A stretch of 64,000 bases of DNA from CSP1-1 sp035620615 (GTDB lineage Archaea > Thermoproteota > Nitrososphaeria > Nitrososphaerales > Nitrosopumilaceae). Below, piece after piece: positions 51,010 through 59,719 of this stretch. The stretch's first letter is position 1. Each line of letters starts with the position of its first letter. The stretch lies in NCBI GenBank assembly GCA_035620615.1, contig DASPGM010000001.1, positions 1 to 64,000 of the forward strand. The letters run 5' to 3'. A program made the translations under genes and the position numbers. The notes under the pieces are model-generated. The model saw nothing but the letters and a program-made list of their open reading frames with translations, was not told the origin of the DNA and ran no database searches.

Positions 51010-52343
51010 ATCAAGTTATTAATCAAGCAAGAAAATTAGTAATTCCCTCTAAAAAATTAGAACAGGATAAAACAAAAATTGCAAAGCTTGCTTTTGAGTT
51101 AGTACGAAAAGAAGTAACAAAATTTTCTCAAATTACTGGTATTGAGTTTGGTGGTTCATATGTAAAAGGTACATGGTTACCAAATAAAGCTGATATAGAT
51201 ATTTTTGTAAAGTTTGAAAAGTCAACATCAGATAAAAAGTTCGTTGAAATTTCTAAAAAAATTGGATTTGCTGCAATGAAAAAATATAAACCATATGTTA
51301 GATATTCTGAACATCCCTATGTTGAAGCAACTGTTAGAGATACTAAAGTAAATGTTGTACCATGTTATGATGTAAAAAAAGGAGAATGGCAAAGTGCTGC
51401 AGATAGATCTCCATTTCATACAAAATTCATGTTAGAATCATTAACAGGTGCCATGAAAGATGAAGTGAGATTACTCAAAAGCTTTCTAACTAATAACAAA
51501 ATCTATGGATCTGAAATAGCAAAACAAGGAATAAGTGGATATGTGACTGAAGTTCTAATATTAAATTATGGAAGTTTTCATGATGTTATTAATGCTATTG
51601 CAAAACTTAAAAAAAATCAAGTAATAGGTAAACCTACTAAATCTTTTGACACTTCAATTATCATCATAGATCCTATTGATAGTAATAGAAATCTTGGTGC
51701 AGCAATTTCAAATGAAAATGTTGGAAAATTTATTATTGCTTCAAGAGCATTTCAGAGAAAACCTTCAATATCGTTTTTTAAATCAAACTTAAAGACCAAA
51801 GTTTTCAAGAATAATTTAGAAAATACTATTGCAGTAGAATTTAATTATAAACCAAGAAGCCCCGATATTATATGGGGGCAAATAAAAAGAGCGGCAAGTT
51901 CATTAGTAGTGCAAATGGAACTTGAAGGATTTCGTGTTTTTAGACATGCTGGTGCAATTGATGAGAAAAATCAAGCATGTTTACTATTTCTATTGCAGGC
52001 TTTAAAGATTGAAGAGAATTTTATTAGAGAAGGACCTGATGTCTTTTTTGAGGCAGAATCAGCTACATACATAACAAAAAATTCTAAAAATAATATGTTG
52101 TGGATAGGAACTAATAGAAAGATTTTATCAATACAAAAACACCGACAAAATGACATAAAACTATTTTTAAAAGATTTATTGAAAAATCATCTAAATAAAT
52201 CAGGAATACCAAAAGGATTAAAGGAAGATATTAAGAAAAAATTCAGAATTATCCCTGCAAAAAATGTAACAGGAAAATGCATTAAAGAGGCAGTTTCAGA
52301 ACTTGTTTCAACAGATGCAACAATCCTTTCTTTCAATAAATAA
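51006..52343 (+). CDS. cca: CCA-adding tRNA nucleotidyltransferase (class I)
   Basis: The 445-residue protein has the nucleotidyltransferase motif EFGGSYVKGTWLPNKADIDIFV (class I archaeal type: GGS, then DID), VRYSEHPYVEATVRDTKVNVVPCYD, then the C-terminal body. It adds CCA to tRNA 3' ends. It fits here because the tRNA-Pro at 53707 has no encoded CCA. It overlaps the kinase gene at its 3' end by 29 bp. Confidence 0.95.
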   Translation: MNQVINQARKLVIPSKKLEQDKTKIAKLAFELVRKEVTKFSQITGIEFGGSYVKGTWLPNKADIDIFVKFEKSTSDKKFVEISKKIGFAAMKKYKPYVRYSEHPYVEATVRDTKVNVVPCYDVKKGEWQSAADRSPFHTKFMLESLTGAMKDEVRLLKSFLTNNKIYGSEIAKQGISGYVTEVLILNYGSFHDVINAIAKLKKNQVIGKPTKSFDTSIIIIDPIDSNRNLGAAISNENVGKFIIASRAFQRKPSISFFKSNLKTKVFKNNLENTIAVEFNYKPRSPDIIWGQIKRAASSLVVQMELEGFRVFRHAGAIDEKNQACLLFLLQALKIEENFIREGPDVFFEAESATYITKNSKNNMLWIGTNRKILSIQKHRQNDIKLFLKDLLKNHLNKSGIPKGLKEDIKKKFRIIPAKNVTGKCIKEAVSELVSTDATILSFNK

Positions 52344-53076
52344 ATTATCTAAAAAGCCATATTCAATAATTATTGGATATCCAAAAGCATCAAAAAGACA
52401 AATTGAATCAAGAATTTCCCAAATGAAAAAGCTTGGAATCAACAGTATTTCATTTCAGGGGGATTTACAGTTGAATTCCATAAATGTTTTGGGAAAAGGA
52501 TATGTTGGAATAGTAGTACTAGCAAAAAAACAAAATGAGAAAGTGGCTGTAAAAATTCGCAGAACCGATTCCCAACGAAAAGAAATGCAAAGTGAAGCAA
52601 AATTATTAAAGATTGCAAATTCTGTTGGAGTTGGGCCAAGTTTGATTGGTAGTACTAAAGATATTATGATTATGGATTATTTGGTTGGTAAAAAAATTGG
52701 AATATGGATAAGAGAATTACAGGGAAGGAGAAGTGTTTCTAAATTAAAAACTGTAATAAGAAAAACCCTAGAGGATTGTTATAATCTAGATAGAATTGGA
52801 TTAGATCATGGTGAACTAAGTAGTATTACAAAACATGTCATAATAGGAAATTCTAAAACCACAATAATCGATTTTGAAAGTGCAAGCACAAAAAGAAGGG
52901 TTTCAAATGTAACCTCAGCTACACAGGGAATTTTTATAGGTTCAGGAATATCAAAATCTATTAAAAAACTCTACAAAATTCCATCTAAAGATATAATGAT
53001 TAATGTGCTAAGATCTTACAAACACAATCCTTCTAAAGAAAGTTTTGATAACCTCCTAAAAGTTTTAAAATTATAA
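52315..53076 (+). CDS. Predicted serine/threonine protein kinase (COG2112-like)
   Basis: The ATG at 52315 gives 253 residues (a TTG at 52303 is possible). It overlaps the end of cca. The kinase fold is minimal: KGYVGIVVLAKKQNEKVAVKIRR (Gly loop and Lys), MIMDYLVGKKIGIWI (hinge), GLDHGELSSITKHVII as the catalytic loop and IIDFESAS in place of DFG. This matches the archaeal COG2112 family near RIO and Bud32 kinases. The target is unknown; the position behind cca suggests tRNA or translation. Confidence 0.8.
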   Translation: MQQSFLSINKLSKKPYSIIIGYPKASKRQIESRISQMKKLGINSISFQGDLQLNSINVLGKGYVGIVVLAKKQNEKVAVKIRRTDSQRKEMQSEAKLLKIANSVGVGPSLIGSTKDIMIMDYLVGKKIGIWIRELQGRRSVSKLKTVIRKTLEDCYNLDRIGLDHGELSSITKHVIIGNSKTTIIDFESASTKRRVSNVTSATQGIFIGSGISKSIKKLYKIPSKDIMINVLRSYKHNPSKESFDNLLKVLKL

Positions 53077-53080
53077 AACT

Positions 53081-53692
53081 ATGAACGAGAAAAAAGCAAT
53101 TACATATTTAAAAAAAGATCCAAAATTAAAAAAAATCATCATAAAAGTGGGTGATTATAATATTAAAATTACAAAAAATCGTTACCAATCATTAGTAGAA
53201 TCAATAATTTCACAACAATTATCAGGTGCTGCAGCAGACGCAATTATAAAAAAATTCAAGAAGTTATATCCTCCCAAATTTCCAAATCCTTCAGATGTTA
53301 TAAACACATCAAATTCAAAACTTCGTAATACTGGATTATCAAAAATGAAAATATTATACATTAAAGATTTATCAAAAAAAATTGAATTAAAAGAATTGAA
53401 TTTTAAAAAACTAATTTACCAAAGTGATGAGAAAATCATTGAAGTTCTAACTAATGTGAAAGGAATAGGTAGATGGACTGCTGAAATGTTTTTAATTTTT
53501 TCAATTGGAAGATTAGATGTTTTACCTGTGGGAGATCTGGGGTTAAAAAAAGCAGTTAAAAATTTGTATTCTTTAGAGACGCTTCCAGATGAAGAGAAAA
53601 TTATAGAAATAGCTAAATCATGGAAGCCATATAGAACAATTGCTACGTGGTATCTTTGGAAGAGTTTACAAAAATTTGATTCAATTGGCTAG
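53081..53692 (+). CDS. DNA-3-methyladenine glycosylase (AlkA-type HhH-GPD)
   Basis: The 203 residues have SLVESIISQQLSGAAADAIIKKF, the HhH motif VKGIGRWTAEMFLIFSIG and catalytic Asp in PVGDLGLKKAVKNL. There are no Fe-S cysteines, so it belongs to the AlkA branch rather than the endonuclease III branch. It removes alkylated purines. It follows the kinase gene by 4 bp and precedes tRNA-Pro on the opposite strand. Confidence 0.9.
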   Translation: MNEKKAITYLKKDPKLKKIIIKVGDYNIKITKNRYQSLVESIISQQLSGAAADAIIKKFKKLYPPKFPNPSDVINTSNSKLRNTGLSKMKILYIKDLSKKIELKELNFKKLIYQSDEKIIEVLTNVKGIGRWTAEMFLIFSIGRLDVLPVGDLGLKKAVKNLYSLETLPDEEKIIEIAKSWKPYRTIATWYLWKSLQKFDSIG

Positions 53693-53706
53693 TAATTAAA
53701 AAGAAA

Positions 53707-53781
53707 TGGGACCGGCAGGATTTGAACCTGCGACCTCCAGCACCCCAGGCTGGCATCATAGCCAAACTAGACGACGGCCCC
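53707..53781 (-). tRNA. tRNA-Pro (GGG)
   Basis: The minus strand folds as a 75-nt cloverleaf. Acceptor GGGGCCG (53781-53775) pairs with CGGTCCC, with one G.U pair, and the discriminator A is at 53707. The anticodon stem CCAGC/GCTGG carries loop CTGGGGT, giving anticodon GGG (proline). The T arm is GCAGG-TTCAAAT-CCTGC. CCA is not encoded. A TATA-like TTTAATAAT near 53803-53813 lies about 25-30 nt upstream. There is no intron. Confidence 0.97.
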
Positions 53782-53838
53782 CTCATGTCTGAAACAAATA
53801 GTGAAATTATTAAATCGTAGGATTAACAATAAAAATAG

Positions 53839-54045
53839 TTGAAAATTTGTTCAATATGTCATAAAATTTCTGGAAACAATGATGATCACCTAGATTGTAA
53901 AGAAATGAGGAGAATCGAATTAGAAGCTGAAGATTTTAAAGAAAAACTTCCAGAGAAATTAGATATGGCAAAAAATAGTGGTAGTTTGAATTTAGATATT
54001 AAAGCTGTACTAAATCACATAACAAAAGAAAAAGAAACAAAATAG
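53839..54045 (+). CDS. Small zinc-finger-like protein
   Basis: The 68-residue protein starts at TTG (53839). It opens with CSICHKISGNNDDHLDC, a possible CxxC...HxxxC metal site, followed by a charged amphipathic helix rich in Lys and Glu. The function is not recognised. It lies between tRNA-Pro and the SDR gene and appears to be a single-gene unit. Confidence 0.5.
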   Translation: MKICSICHKISGNNDDHLDCKEMRRIELEAEDFKEKLPEKLDMAKNSGSLNLDIKAVLNHITKEKETK

Positions 54046-54060
54046 AGTATATTTTTCTGA

Positions 54061-54801
54061 TTATCTTTCTTGAGTAGTTGGCCTAATTAATACCTCATTA
54101 ATATTTACATGATTTGGTGCTTCAACTGCGAATAAAATTGCATTTGCAATATCTTCTGCTTTGAGCGAATTCATTTTTTTAGAATTTTCAACAAAACTTT
54201 GTAATGATTCATCAGTAATTGTATTAGTAAGTTCAGTTGCTACAACTCCAGGTTCAATACAAGTAACTCTAATGTTTGATCTAGTGCTAAATTCTTGTCT
54301 TAATCCTTCACTAAATGCAGTCACTGCATGTTTTGTAGCACAATAAACACTTCCAGATGGAAAAACAATTCGACCAGCTACAGATGAAATATTTATAATG
54401 TGTCCTGATTTTTTTGCGTGCATGTGGGGAATTACTGCAGCAGTACAATACATTACACCCTTAATATTTACATCAATCATCTGATCCCATTCATCAATCT
54501 TCAAATTTTTTACAAAACTAAGTGGCATTAATCCTGCGTTATTAATCAAAATATCCACTCCCCCCCATTTTTTAATTGTTGCATCAACTAATGATTTACA
54601 ATCAGATTTGTTAGTTACATCTAATTTTTGAGAAAATACCTCCCCCCCGTTTTTTTTAATAGTATTTTCAAGTTCTAATAACTTATCAGTTCGTCTTGCT
54701 CCAATAGCCACTTTCGCACCAGCTTTTGAAAGGGTTAAGGCAGTTACATAACCGATTCCACTACTTGCTCCAGTTACAATTACTACTTTGTCTTTAATCA
54801 T
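54061..54801 (-). CDS. Short-chain dehydrogenase/reductase
   Basis: The 246-residue classical SDR has GASSGIGYVTALTL, NNAGL (about 86-90), catalytic Ser in NISSVAGRIVFPSGSVYC and Tyr-x3-Lys (YCATK). GARRTDKL suggests NADP use. RQEFSTRSNIRVTCIEPGVVATEL is the usual PG motif region. It differs clearly from the other SDR at 28043 and the substrate is unknown. It is a monocistronic minus-strand gene. Confidence 0.9.
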   Translation of the reverse strand: MIKDKVVIVTGASSGIGYVTALTLSKAGAKVAIGARRTDKLLELENTIKKNGGEVFSQKLDVTNKSDCKSLVDATIKKWGGVDILINNAGLMPLSFVKNLKIDEWDQMIDVNIKGVMYCTAAVIPHMHAKKSGHIINISSVAGRIVFPSGSVYCATKHAVTAFSEGLRQEFSTRSNIRVTCIEPGVVATELTNTITDESLQSFVENSKKMNSLKAEDIANAILFAVEAPNHVNINEVLIRPTTQER

Positions 54802-54919
54802 ATCAAAAATCTACTCAGGACAACTCAGATTAAACATTGTAAAAATGTTTTCAAATAAACCCGATTTGCTTTTTATAAATAACTCGAAGATGATTTATTA
54901 GAACACAATCTATAGAAGA

Positions 54920-55147
54920 ATGATGAAACCTGCTAATTGTGCTTATTGTGGTGATTTTCAAGATATGCCTTTTCAATGTAACTATTGTAAAGATCCATTT
55001 TGTGCTGAACATAGATTACCTGAAGACCATAGATGTGTTAAATTAACTCAAATTCGAGCAAAAAAATTTGGCCAAAGTGGTGTAATAAGAGACGGGGGTA
55101 GAAATAAAGGAAGTTTTTTAAAAAAAATTTTTAGAAAAAAAAAGTAG
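54920..55147 (+). CDS. AN1-type zinc finger protein
   Basis: The 75 residues contain CAYCGDFQDMPFQCNYCKDPFCAEHRLPEDHRC, the AN1 spacing of Cys/His ligands, then a basic tail (KKIFRKKK). In eukaryotes AN1 domains bind ubiquitin-related or proteasome factors; in archaea they are small stand-alone proteins of unknown role, probably binding nucleic acid or protein. It lies 4 bp before a convergent membrane-protein gene. Confidence 0.9.
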   Translation: MMKPANCAYCGDFQDMPFQCNYCKDPFCAEHRLPEDHRCVKLTQIRAKKFGQSGVIRDGGRNKGSFLKKIFRKKK

Positions 55148-55151
55148 CTTT

Positions 55152-55427
55152 CTAATATATTGATTTTCCAGGAAAAATTTTAGCTCTACGGGCTTGGTAA
55201 AACAAGGCGATTGCTAATGCTGCTAAAACAAGTGATGTTAGCCAATGAGCAGTGATCAATGTAATATAAGCAATAGAAAATCCAACTGATACAAATCCTT
55301 GAAAGGTTAATTTAATCCAGGATATGATTTTAAATGCTCTACTAATCATTTCGATGGCAAAAAGACCTGCTACCGGATAAATAGTTAATAATAGAAAATC
55401 GATTACATCAACATCAAGATGCGACAT
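55152..55427 (-). CDS. Small membrane protein, three helices
   Basis: The 91 residues have hydrophobic segments at about 9-27, 37-57 and 62-80, with a basic end (YQARRAKIFPGK). No motif identifies the function. It is 38 bp downstream of the GINS gene on the same strand and may share its transcript. Confidence 0.6.
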   Translation of the reverse strand: MSHLDVDVIDFLLLTIYPVAGLFAIEMISRAFKIISWIKLTFQGFVSVGFSIAYITLITAHWLTSLVLAALAIALFYQARRAKIFPGKSIY

Positions 55428-55465
55428 TTTTTATCAATTATCTCTAAAATTTATCTAATTTTTAC

Positions 55466-56023
55466 TTAGTCTTCCCATCGAATTTTTGTTGCAATATTTT
55501 TTGATATTAATGCCTGAGCATTTTCATATGGAATAGTAGCAACATCTTCTGCTTTAAATGGACCATATTTAGATAAGTCTGCGCCCATCATCTGATCTGT
55601 TTCCTTTAAAAATCGAACAACTGTTGATTTAGTTTTATGTTTGGTTGCAACAGAATCAAGTAGTTTCGATTTTCCATTTAATATGCTAGAAAGAATAATA
55701 TCAATTCTTTCATTTTTATCTTCGTAAGAATCTAAGATGAATTTTTCTTCATCTAATAAATTTGAATAATCAATTTTATTTGTTTTTGAGGCCTTTTCTA
55801 GTCTAATTTTTAAAAGTAATGATGTGAGCTCAGTTATCATGTTAACGAGAGCATCTTTGACTTTTGATTCTACACCATCGTATCCTTCACTTTTTAGCTT
55901 ACCAATTAAATCTGAAATTGAAATGTACATCTCTGTTGAAACTTCTTGGATTGAATCATTTTCAGTTTCACGTAACAAAATCGAATACAATGAATTGGCG
56001 TCAATTTTTTTTGTTTCAGACAT
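55466..56023 (-). CDS. GINS complex subunit (Gins51-like)
   Basis: The ATG at 56023 (MSETKKIDANSLYSIL) gives 185 residues; the frame extends further upstream but into the glnA promoter. The C-terminus VVRFLKETDQMMGADLSKYGPFKAEDVATIPYENAQALISKNIATKI is the small beta domain of archaeal Gins51, with its DVATIPYENA pattern. The N-terminal half is helical. GINS activates MCM helicase with Cdc45/GAN. It is divergent from glnA and does not sit with primase or MCM. Confidence 0.78.
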   Translation of the reverse strand: MSETKKIDANSLYSILLRETENDSIQEVSTEMYISISDLIGKLKSEGYDGVESKVKDALVNMITELTSLLLKIRLEKASKTNKIDYSNLLDEEKFILDSYEDKNERIDIILSSILNGKSKLLDSVATKHKTKSTVVRFLKETDQMMGADLSKYGPFKAEDVATIPYENAQALISKNIATKIRWED

Positions 56024-56083
56024 TATTTCACATCCAATAATCCTTAAATGGCGGATCTTTTTGGTTAGCTTCAAGAGATAAAA

Positions 56084-57544
56084 ATGCCATATAAAGTGAT
56101 TGGTGGAAAAGCCACTCAAATACGTTATTCATCAGATGAAGTTTTTGCAAAAATAAAACACGATCAGATAAAATTTATTGATTTACAATTTTCTAGTCTT
56201 ACCGGAAAATTTCATCACACTACAATTTCAGCAGATACTTTTACCCACGATCAGATGGAAGATGGCCTACCTAAGCTTGATGGATCATCAATTATTGGAT
56301 TTACAAGTATAGATGATTCTGATCTTGTGCTAAAACCGGATCCAAATTCCTATGCTCCCATTCCCTGGATGGTTGAACATAAGACTGCACGTCTATTATG
56401 TGATGTTTATTGGGGTTTTGGAAGAGGAAGATTAGAGCGAGATCCCAGAGGTATTGCTCAGAGAGCAGAAGAATATCTTAAGACTCAAGGATTTGATTAT
56501 AGTGCATGGGGTCCAGAAGTAGAATTTTTTGTGTTTGATAAAATTCATTGGGATGTATTAACCCCATACAAAGGTCAATCTTATTCTATCGAATCAAAAG
56601 AAGCTCCTTGGAGTCAAGATGGGACTGGTTATCCTATGGGACTTCAAGAAGGCTATTACCCCAGTACTCCTTCTGATACATTAGCATTATTTAGAAATGA
56701 ATGTGTTGATGTACTGAATGAACATTTTGGAATTTTGTGCGACAATCATCATCATGAGGTTGCAACCGCAGGTCAGTGTGAAATTGATATTAAATATGAT
56801 TATTTGACAAATGCAGCAGACGGTACTCAAACTTACAAATACGTTGTTCGAAATATTGCTCAAAAATTTGGCAAAGTTGCAACTATGATGCCAAAACCAA
56901 TTTCAATGGATGCAGGTTCTGGAATGCATACAAATGTGAGTCTATGGAAAAATAACAATAATTTATTTTTTGATAAAGATGAAAAAGAGGAACTAAGTCA
57001 AACGGGTAGATACTTTTGTGGAGGGATACTTAACCATGCAAGAGCTTTGGCAGCCATTTCTAATCCAACTACAAATTCTTATCATAGACTTGTTCCAGGA
57101 TATGAAGCTCCTGCATATATCGCTTGGAGTGGTAGTAATAGATCAGCAATTGTAAGGGTTCCTCAACATTTTAAAGGTGAGAAATATTCTGCTCTAAAAA
57201 GATTAGAATTTAGAGCTCCAGATCCATCATCAAATCCATATCTTGTTTTCTCTGCTGTCTTAGCTGCAGGATTAGATGGGTTAAAAAAGAAGACGGATCC
57301 TGGTGACCAAGTACATGAAGATATTTTTAAAATGACTAGAACTGAGAGAAAAGAAAAAGGAATTGATTTTTTGCCAGCTAATTTAGGAGAAGCTCTTGAT
57401 TCACTTGAAAGTGATAGGAAATTCCTTAATCCCATTTTTACAAACGATGTAATTGATAAAATAATTGAGTTAGAAAGAAGGGATCAACGCGAGATCTCGA
57501 TTAGACCCCATCCTCATGAATTTTATTTGTATTTTGATGTGTAA
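56084..57544 (+). CDS. glnA: Glutamine synthetase type I
   Basis: The 486 residues include IKFIDLQFSSLTGKFHHTTI, GPEVEFFVFDKI, NHHHEVATAGQCEIDIKYD, the ATP loop SMDAGSGMHTNVSLW, NSYHRLVPGYEAPAYIAWSGSNRSAIVRVP and LEFRAPDPSSNPYLVFSA. The bacterial adenylylation motif (NLYDLP) is not present, in line with archaeal GSI-alpha. It assimilates ammonium into glutamine, which in an ammonia oxidiser competes with energy metabolism. The promoter is divergent from the GINS gene. Confidence 0.97.
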   Translation: MPYKVIGGKATQIRYSSDEVFAKIKHDQIKFIDLQFSSLTGKFHHTTISADTFTHDQMEDGLPKLDGSSIIGFTSIDDSDLVLKPDPNSYAPIPWMVEHKTARLLCDVYWGFGRGRLERDPRGIAQRAEEYLKTQGFDYSAWGPEVEFFVFDKIHWDVLTPYKGQSYSIESKEAPWSQDGTGYPMGLQEGYYPSTPSDTLALFRNECVDVLNEHFGILCDNHHHEVATAGQCEIDIKYDYLTNAADGTQTYKYVVRNIAQKFGKVATMMPKPISMDAGSGMHTNVSLWKNNNNLFFDKDEKEELSQTGRYFCGGILNHARALAAISNPTTNSYHRLVPGYEAPAYIAWSGSNRSAIVRVPQHFKGEKYSALKRLEFRAPDPSSNPYLVFSAVLAAGLDGLKKKTDPGDQVHEDIFKMTRTERKEKGIDFLPANLGEALDSLESDRKFLNPIFTNDVIDKIIELERRDQREISIRPHPHEFYLYFDV

Positions 57545-57549
57545 TAGGA

Positions 57550-57828
57550 TTAAATTCTACCTGTAAACGATAGTATATAATAAAAGGAAATAGCAATTAA
57601 CCCAAATCCTCCACCTAAGTATAGTCCACGTTTATTTTCAGATGTTGCAGCTTTGTATACTAAGACTGCACCTGCTAGCCCTACAAATAAAATAATGATC
57701 CCAAAAATTACTGGATCAAATGATGTACCTGAAATAAGAGGATGAAAGAAACCTGAGAGTAATGCAAAAAAGAATATTAAATAAACATATTTTGTTCCAG
57801 TTAATGCTTTTGAAGTAATCTTATTCAT
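57550..57828 (-). CDS. Small membrane protein, three helices
   Basis: The 92 residues have helices at about 13-32, 37-57 and 72-90, with a short charged stretch (YKAATSENKRG) between the last two. No known domain is recognised. It lies 66 bp downstream of the thermosome gene on the same strand and may be read through from it. Confidence 0.6.
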   Translation of the reverse strand: MNKITSKALTGTKYVYLIFFFALLSGFFHPLISGTSFDPVIFGIIILFVGLAGAVLVYKAATSENKRGLYLGGGFGLIAISFYYILSFTGRI

Positions 57829-57894
57829 ATTGTTTTATAAAATTGGTTATAAAATAATCTTTTGAAAAATTTTGAAATAATTGTACAAGAAGAG

Positions 57895-59601
57895 TTACAT
57901 CATTCCGCCCATATCAGGCATTCCACCCATACCTCCCATTCCTGGGGGCATTCCACCCATACCTCCCATTCCTGGGGGCATTCCACCTTCAGCACCTGGT
58001 GGTGGTCCTGCGGATTTTGTAGTAGCGATTACATCATCAATACGTAATATCATGCATGCAGCTTCGGCTGCTGCAGAAACAACCTGATTTTTGACAGCTA
58101 AAGGTTCTATAATTTCACTTGATTTCATATTTCCCACATGACCTTTCATTACATCAATACCTGTCCATTTTTCTCCTTTACTTTGTTTAGAACGAAGTGA
58201 AGCTAAAGTATCAATTGGATCCATCCCAGCATTTTCAGACAATGTTAATGGAATTGTCTCTAATGCATCTGCAAATTTTTCAACTGCAAGTTGTTCTCGG
58301 CCTTCAAGAGATTTAGACCAACTTCGAAGTTTGGATGCAGCATAGGTTTCTGGAGCTCCTCCTCCTGCAACAATTGATGGTAGCTCCATAACATCTCTAA
58401 CTACCATTATTGCATCATGAACAGAACGCTCAACTTCATCAACTACTCTTTGTGAACCAGCTCTTAGAAGGAGAGTAACTGATTTTGGATGTTTACATTC
58501 TTCAATGAAAACCCACCTATCTTCTTCAATTTTTCTTTCTTCTACTAAACCAGCAGTTCCTAAATCTTTTTCAAATAGATCATCAAGATTAGAAACAATT
58601 CTGGCGCCAGTGGCTTTTGAAAGTTTTGTAAGATCACTTTCCTTTACTCTTCTCACAGCCAGAATTCCTGCCTTTGCTAGATAATGTTGAGCCATATCGT
58701 CTAATCCCTTTTGGCATAAAACTACAGTTGCCCCCGAAGCAATTACTTTATCAACCATATTTTTTAGCATTCTATTTTCTTCATCCAGAAATGCCTTCAT
58801 TTGTTGCGGATTAGAGATATTGATTTTTGCATCAGTTTCAGTTTTACTAATTTCAAGTGCAGAATTAATCAATGCTATTTTAGCATCAACGATTTTTTTT
58901 GGCATTCCACCATGAACAATTTCTTTATCAAGTACAATTCCTTCAATAATTTTACAATCTTCTATAGAACCGCCTGCTTTCTTTTCAACTTTAATGTCAT
59001 CAATATCTACCACAAATTTTTCGCCTTCTTGTTCAGCAACTGCAGTAACTGCTTTTACAACAAGTTCAGCTAAATGATTGGAATCTTTTCTTACTAGTTT
59101 AGTTTGCATGGAAGTTTTAGCAATTTTTTGTAATATTGATTTATCATTAGCTGTAACAATATCAGCAATTTCCTCAAGGTATTGTTTGGCTTTCTTTGCT
59201 GCTTTTCTATAACCATCAACAATTATTATTGGATGAACATTTTGATTAATTAGAGATTCAGCTTGTTCCAAAAGTGAACCGGCAAGAACTACTACCGAAG
59301 TTGTTCCATCCCCAACTTCATTATCAGTTGTTTTTGAAATTTCTACTAACATTTTTGCAGCAGGATGTTGAACATCAATCTCTTTTAGAATAGTTGCACC
59401 ATCATTTGTAATAGTAACATCACCCAAAGAGTCAACTAGCATTTTATCCATTCCTCTTGGGCCTAAACTTGATTTTACAATTTCAGCAATAATTTTACAA
59501 GCGGAAATATTGTTTTTTTGAGCCTCTCGTCCTTTTGTCTCGGTTGCTCCGTCTTTTAACAAAATTACTGGCATGTTACTTCTAGTTGCTTGCATACTCA
59601 T
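57895..59601 (-). CDS. Thermosome subunit (group II chaperonin)
   Basis: The 568 residues show the CCT/thermosome hallmarks: KMLVDSLGDVTITNDGATIL, EVGDGTTSVVVLAGSLL, VVLCQKGLDDMAQHYL, and IVAGGGAPETYAASKL. The C-terminus ends in a tail of Gly-Met and Pro-Pro-Gly-Met repeats (PPGMGGMGG, twice, closing with GMM), as in other chaperonins. It refolds proteins in the cytosol in an ATP-driven double ring. It is a single gene here, with a bidirectional promoter shared with glyA. Confidence 0.97.
   Translation of the reverse strand: MSMQATRSNMPVILLKDGATETKGREAQKNNISACKIIAEIVKSSLGPRGMDKMLVDSLGDVTITNDGATILKEIDVQHPAAKMLVEISKTTDNEVGDGTTSVVVLAGSLLEQAESLINQNVHPIIIVDGYRKAAKKAKQYLEEIADIVTANDKSILQKIAKTSMQTKLVRKDSNHLAELVVKAVTAVAEQEGEKFVVDIDDIKVEKKAGGSIEDCKIIEGIVLDKEIVHGGMPKKIVDAKIALINSALEISKTETDAKINISNPQQMKAFLDEENRMLKNMVDKVIASGATVVLCQKGLDDMAQHYLAKAGILAVRRVKESDLTKLSKATGARIVSNLDDLFEKDLGTAGLVEERKIEEDRWVFIEECKHPKSVTLLLRAGSQRVVDEVERSVHDAIMVVRDVMELPSIVAGGGAPETYAASKLRSWSKSLEGREQLAVEKFADALETIPLTLSENAGMDPIDTLASLRSKQSKGEKWTGIDVMKGHVGNMKSSEIIEPLAVKNQVVSAAAEAACMILRIDDVIATTKSAGPPPGAEGGMPPGMGGMGGMPPGMGGMGGMPDMGGMM
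57917..57987. repeat. 30-bp tandem repeat in the thermosome tail
   Basis: A 30-bp unit occurs at 57917-57946 and 57947-57976 with a partial third copy to 57987. On the minus strand it encodes PPGMGGMGGM, so the repeat is in frame with the GGM tail. The DNA identity is perfect, so copy number could vary between strains. Confidence 0.9.
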
Positions 59602-59687
59602 AGCTAATCCAGCCTTATTTTCCCTTTTTATACGTTATTTAAGATTAAAGATACTTTCAAAAATTTTTGATTCCTCCATAATCGCTG

Positions 59688-59696
59688 TTTATAAAT
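59688..59696 (+). promoter_or_regulatory. glyA TATA box
   Basis: TTTATAAAT at 59688-59696 is centred 28 nt upstream of the ATG at 59720, which predicts leaderless initiation and selects that ATG over the longer frame starting at 59573 inside the thermosome gene. Confidence 0.6.
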
Positions 59697-59719
59697 TTGG
59701 GAAAATTTGTCCGCAATGC

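Noticed and set aside
57862..58087. Pro-rich plus-strand frames opposite the thermosome tail
   Set aside because: They are products of the GGM-coding repeats read from the other strand.
59573..59719. N-terminal extension of serine hydroxymethyltransferase
   Set aside because: It would start inside the thermosome gene and cross a TATA box; the ATG at 59720 gives the standard length.
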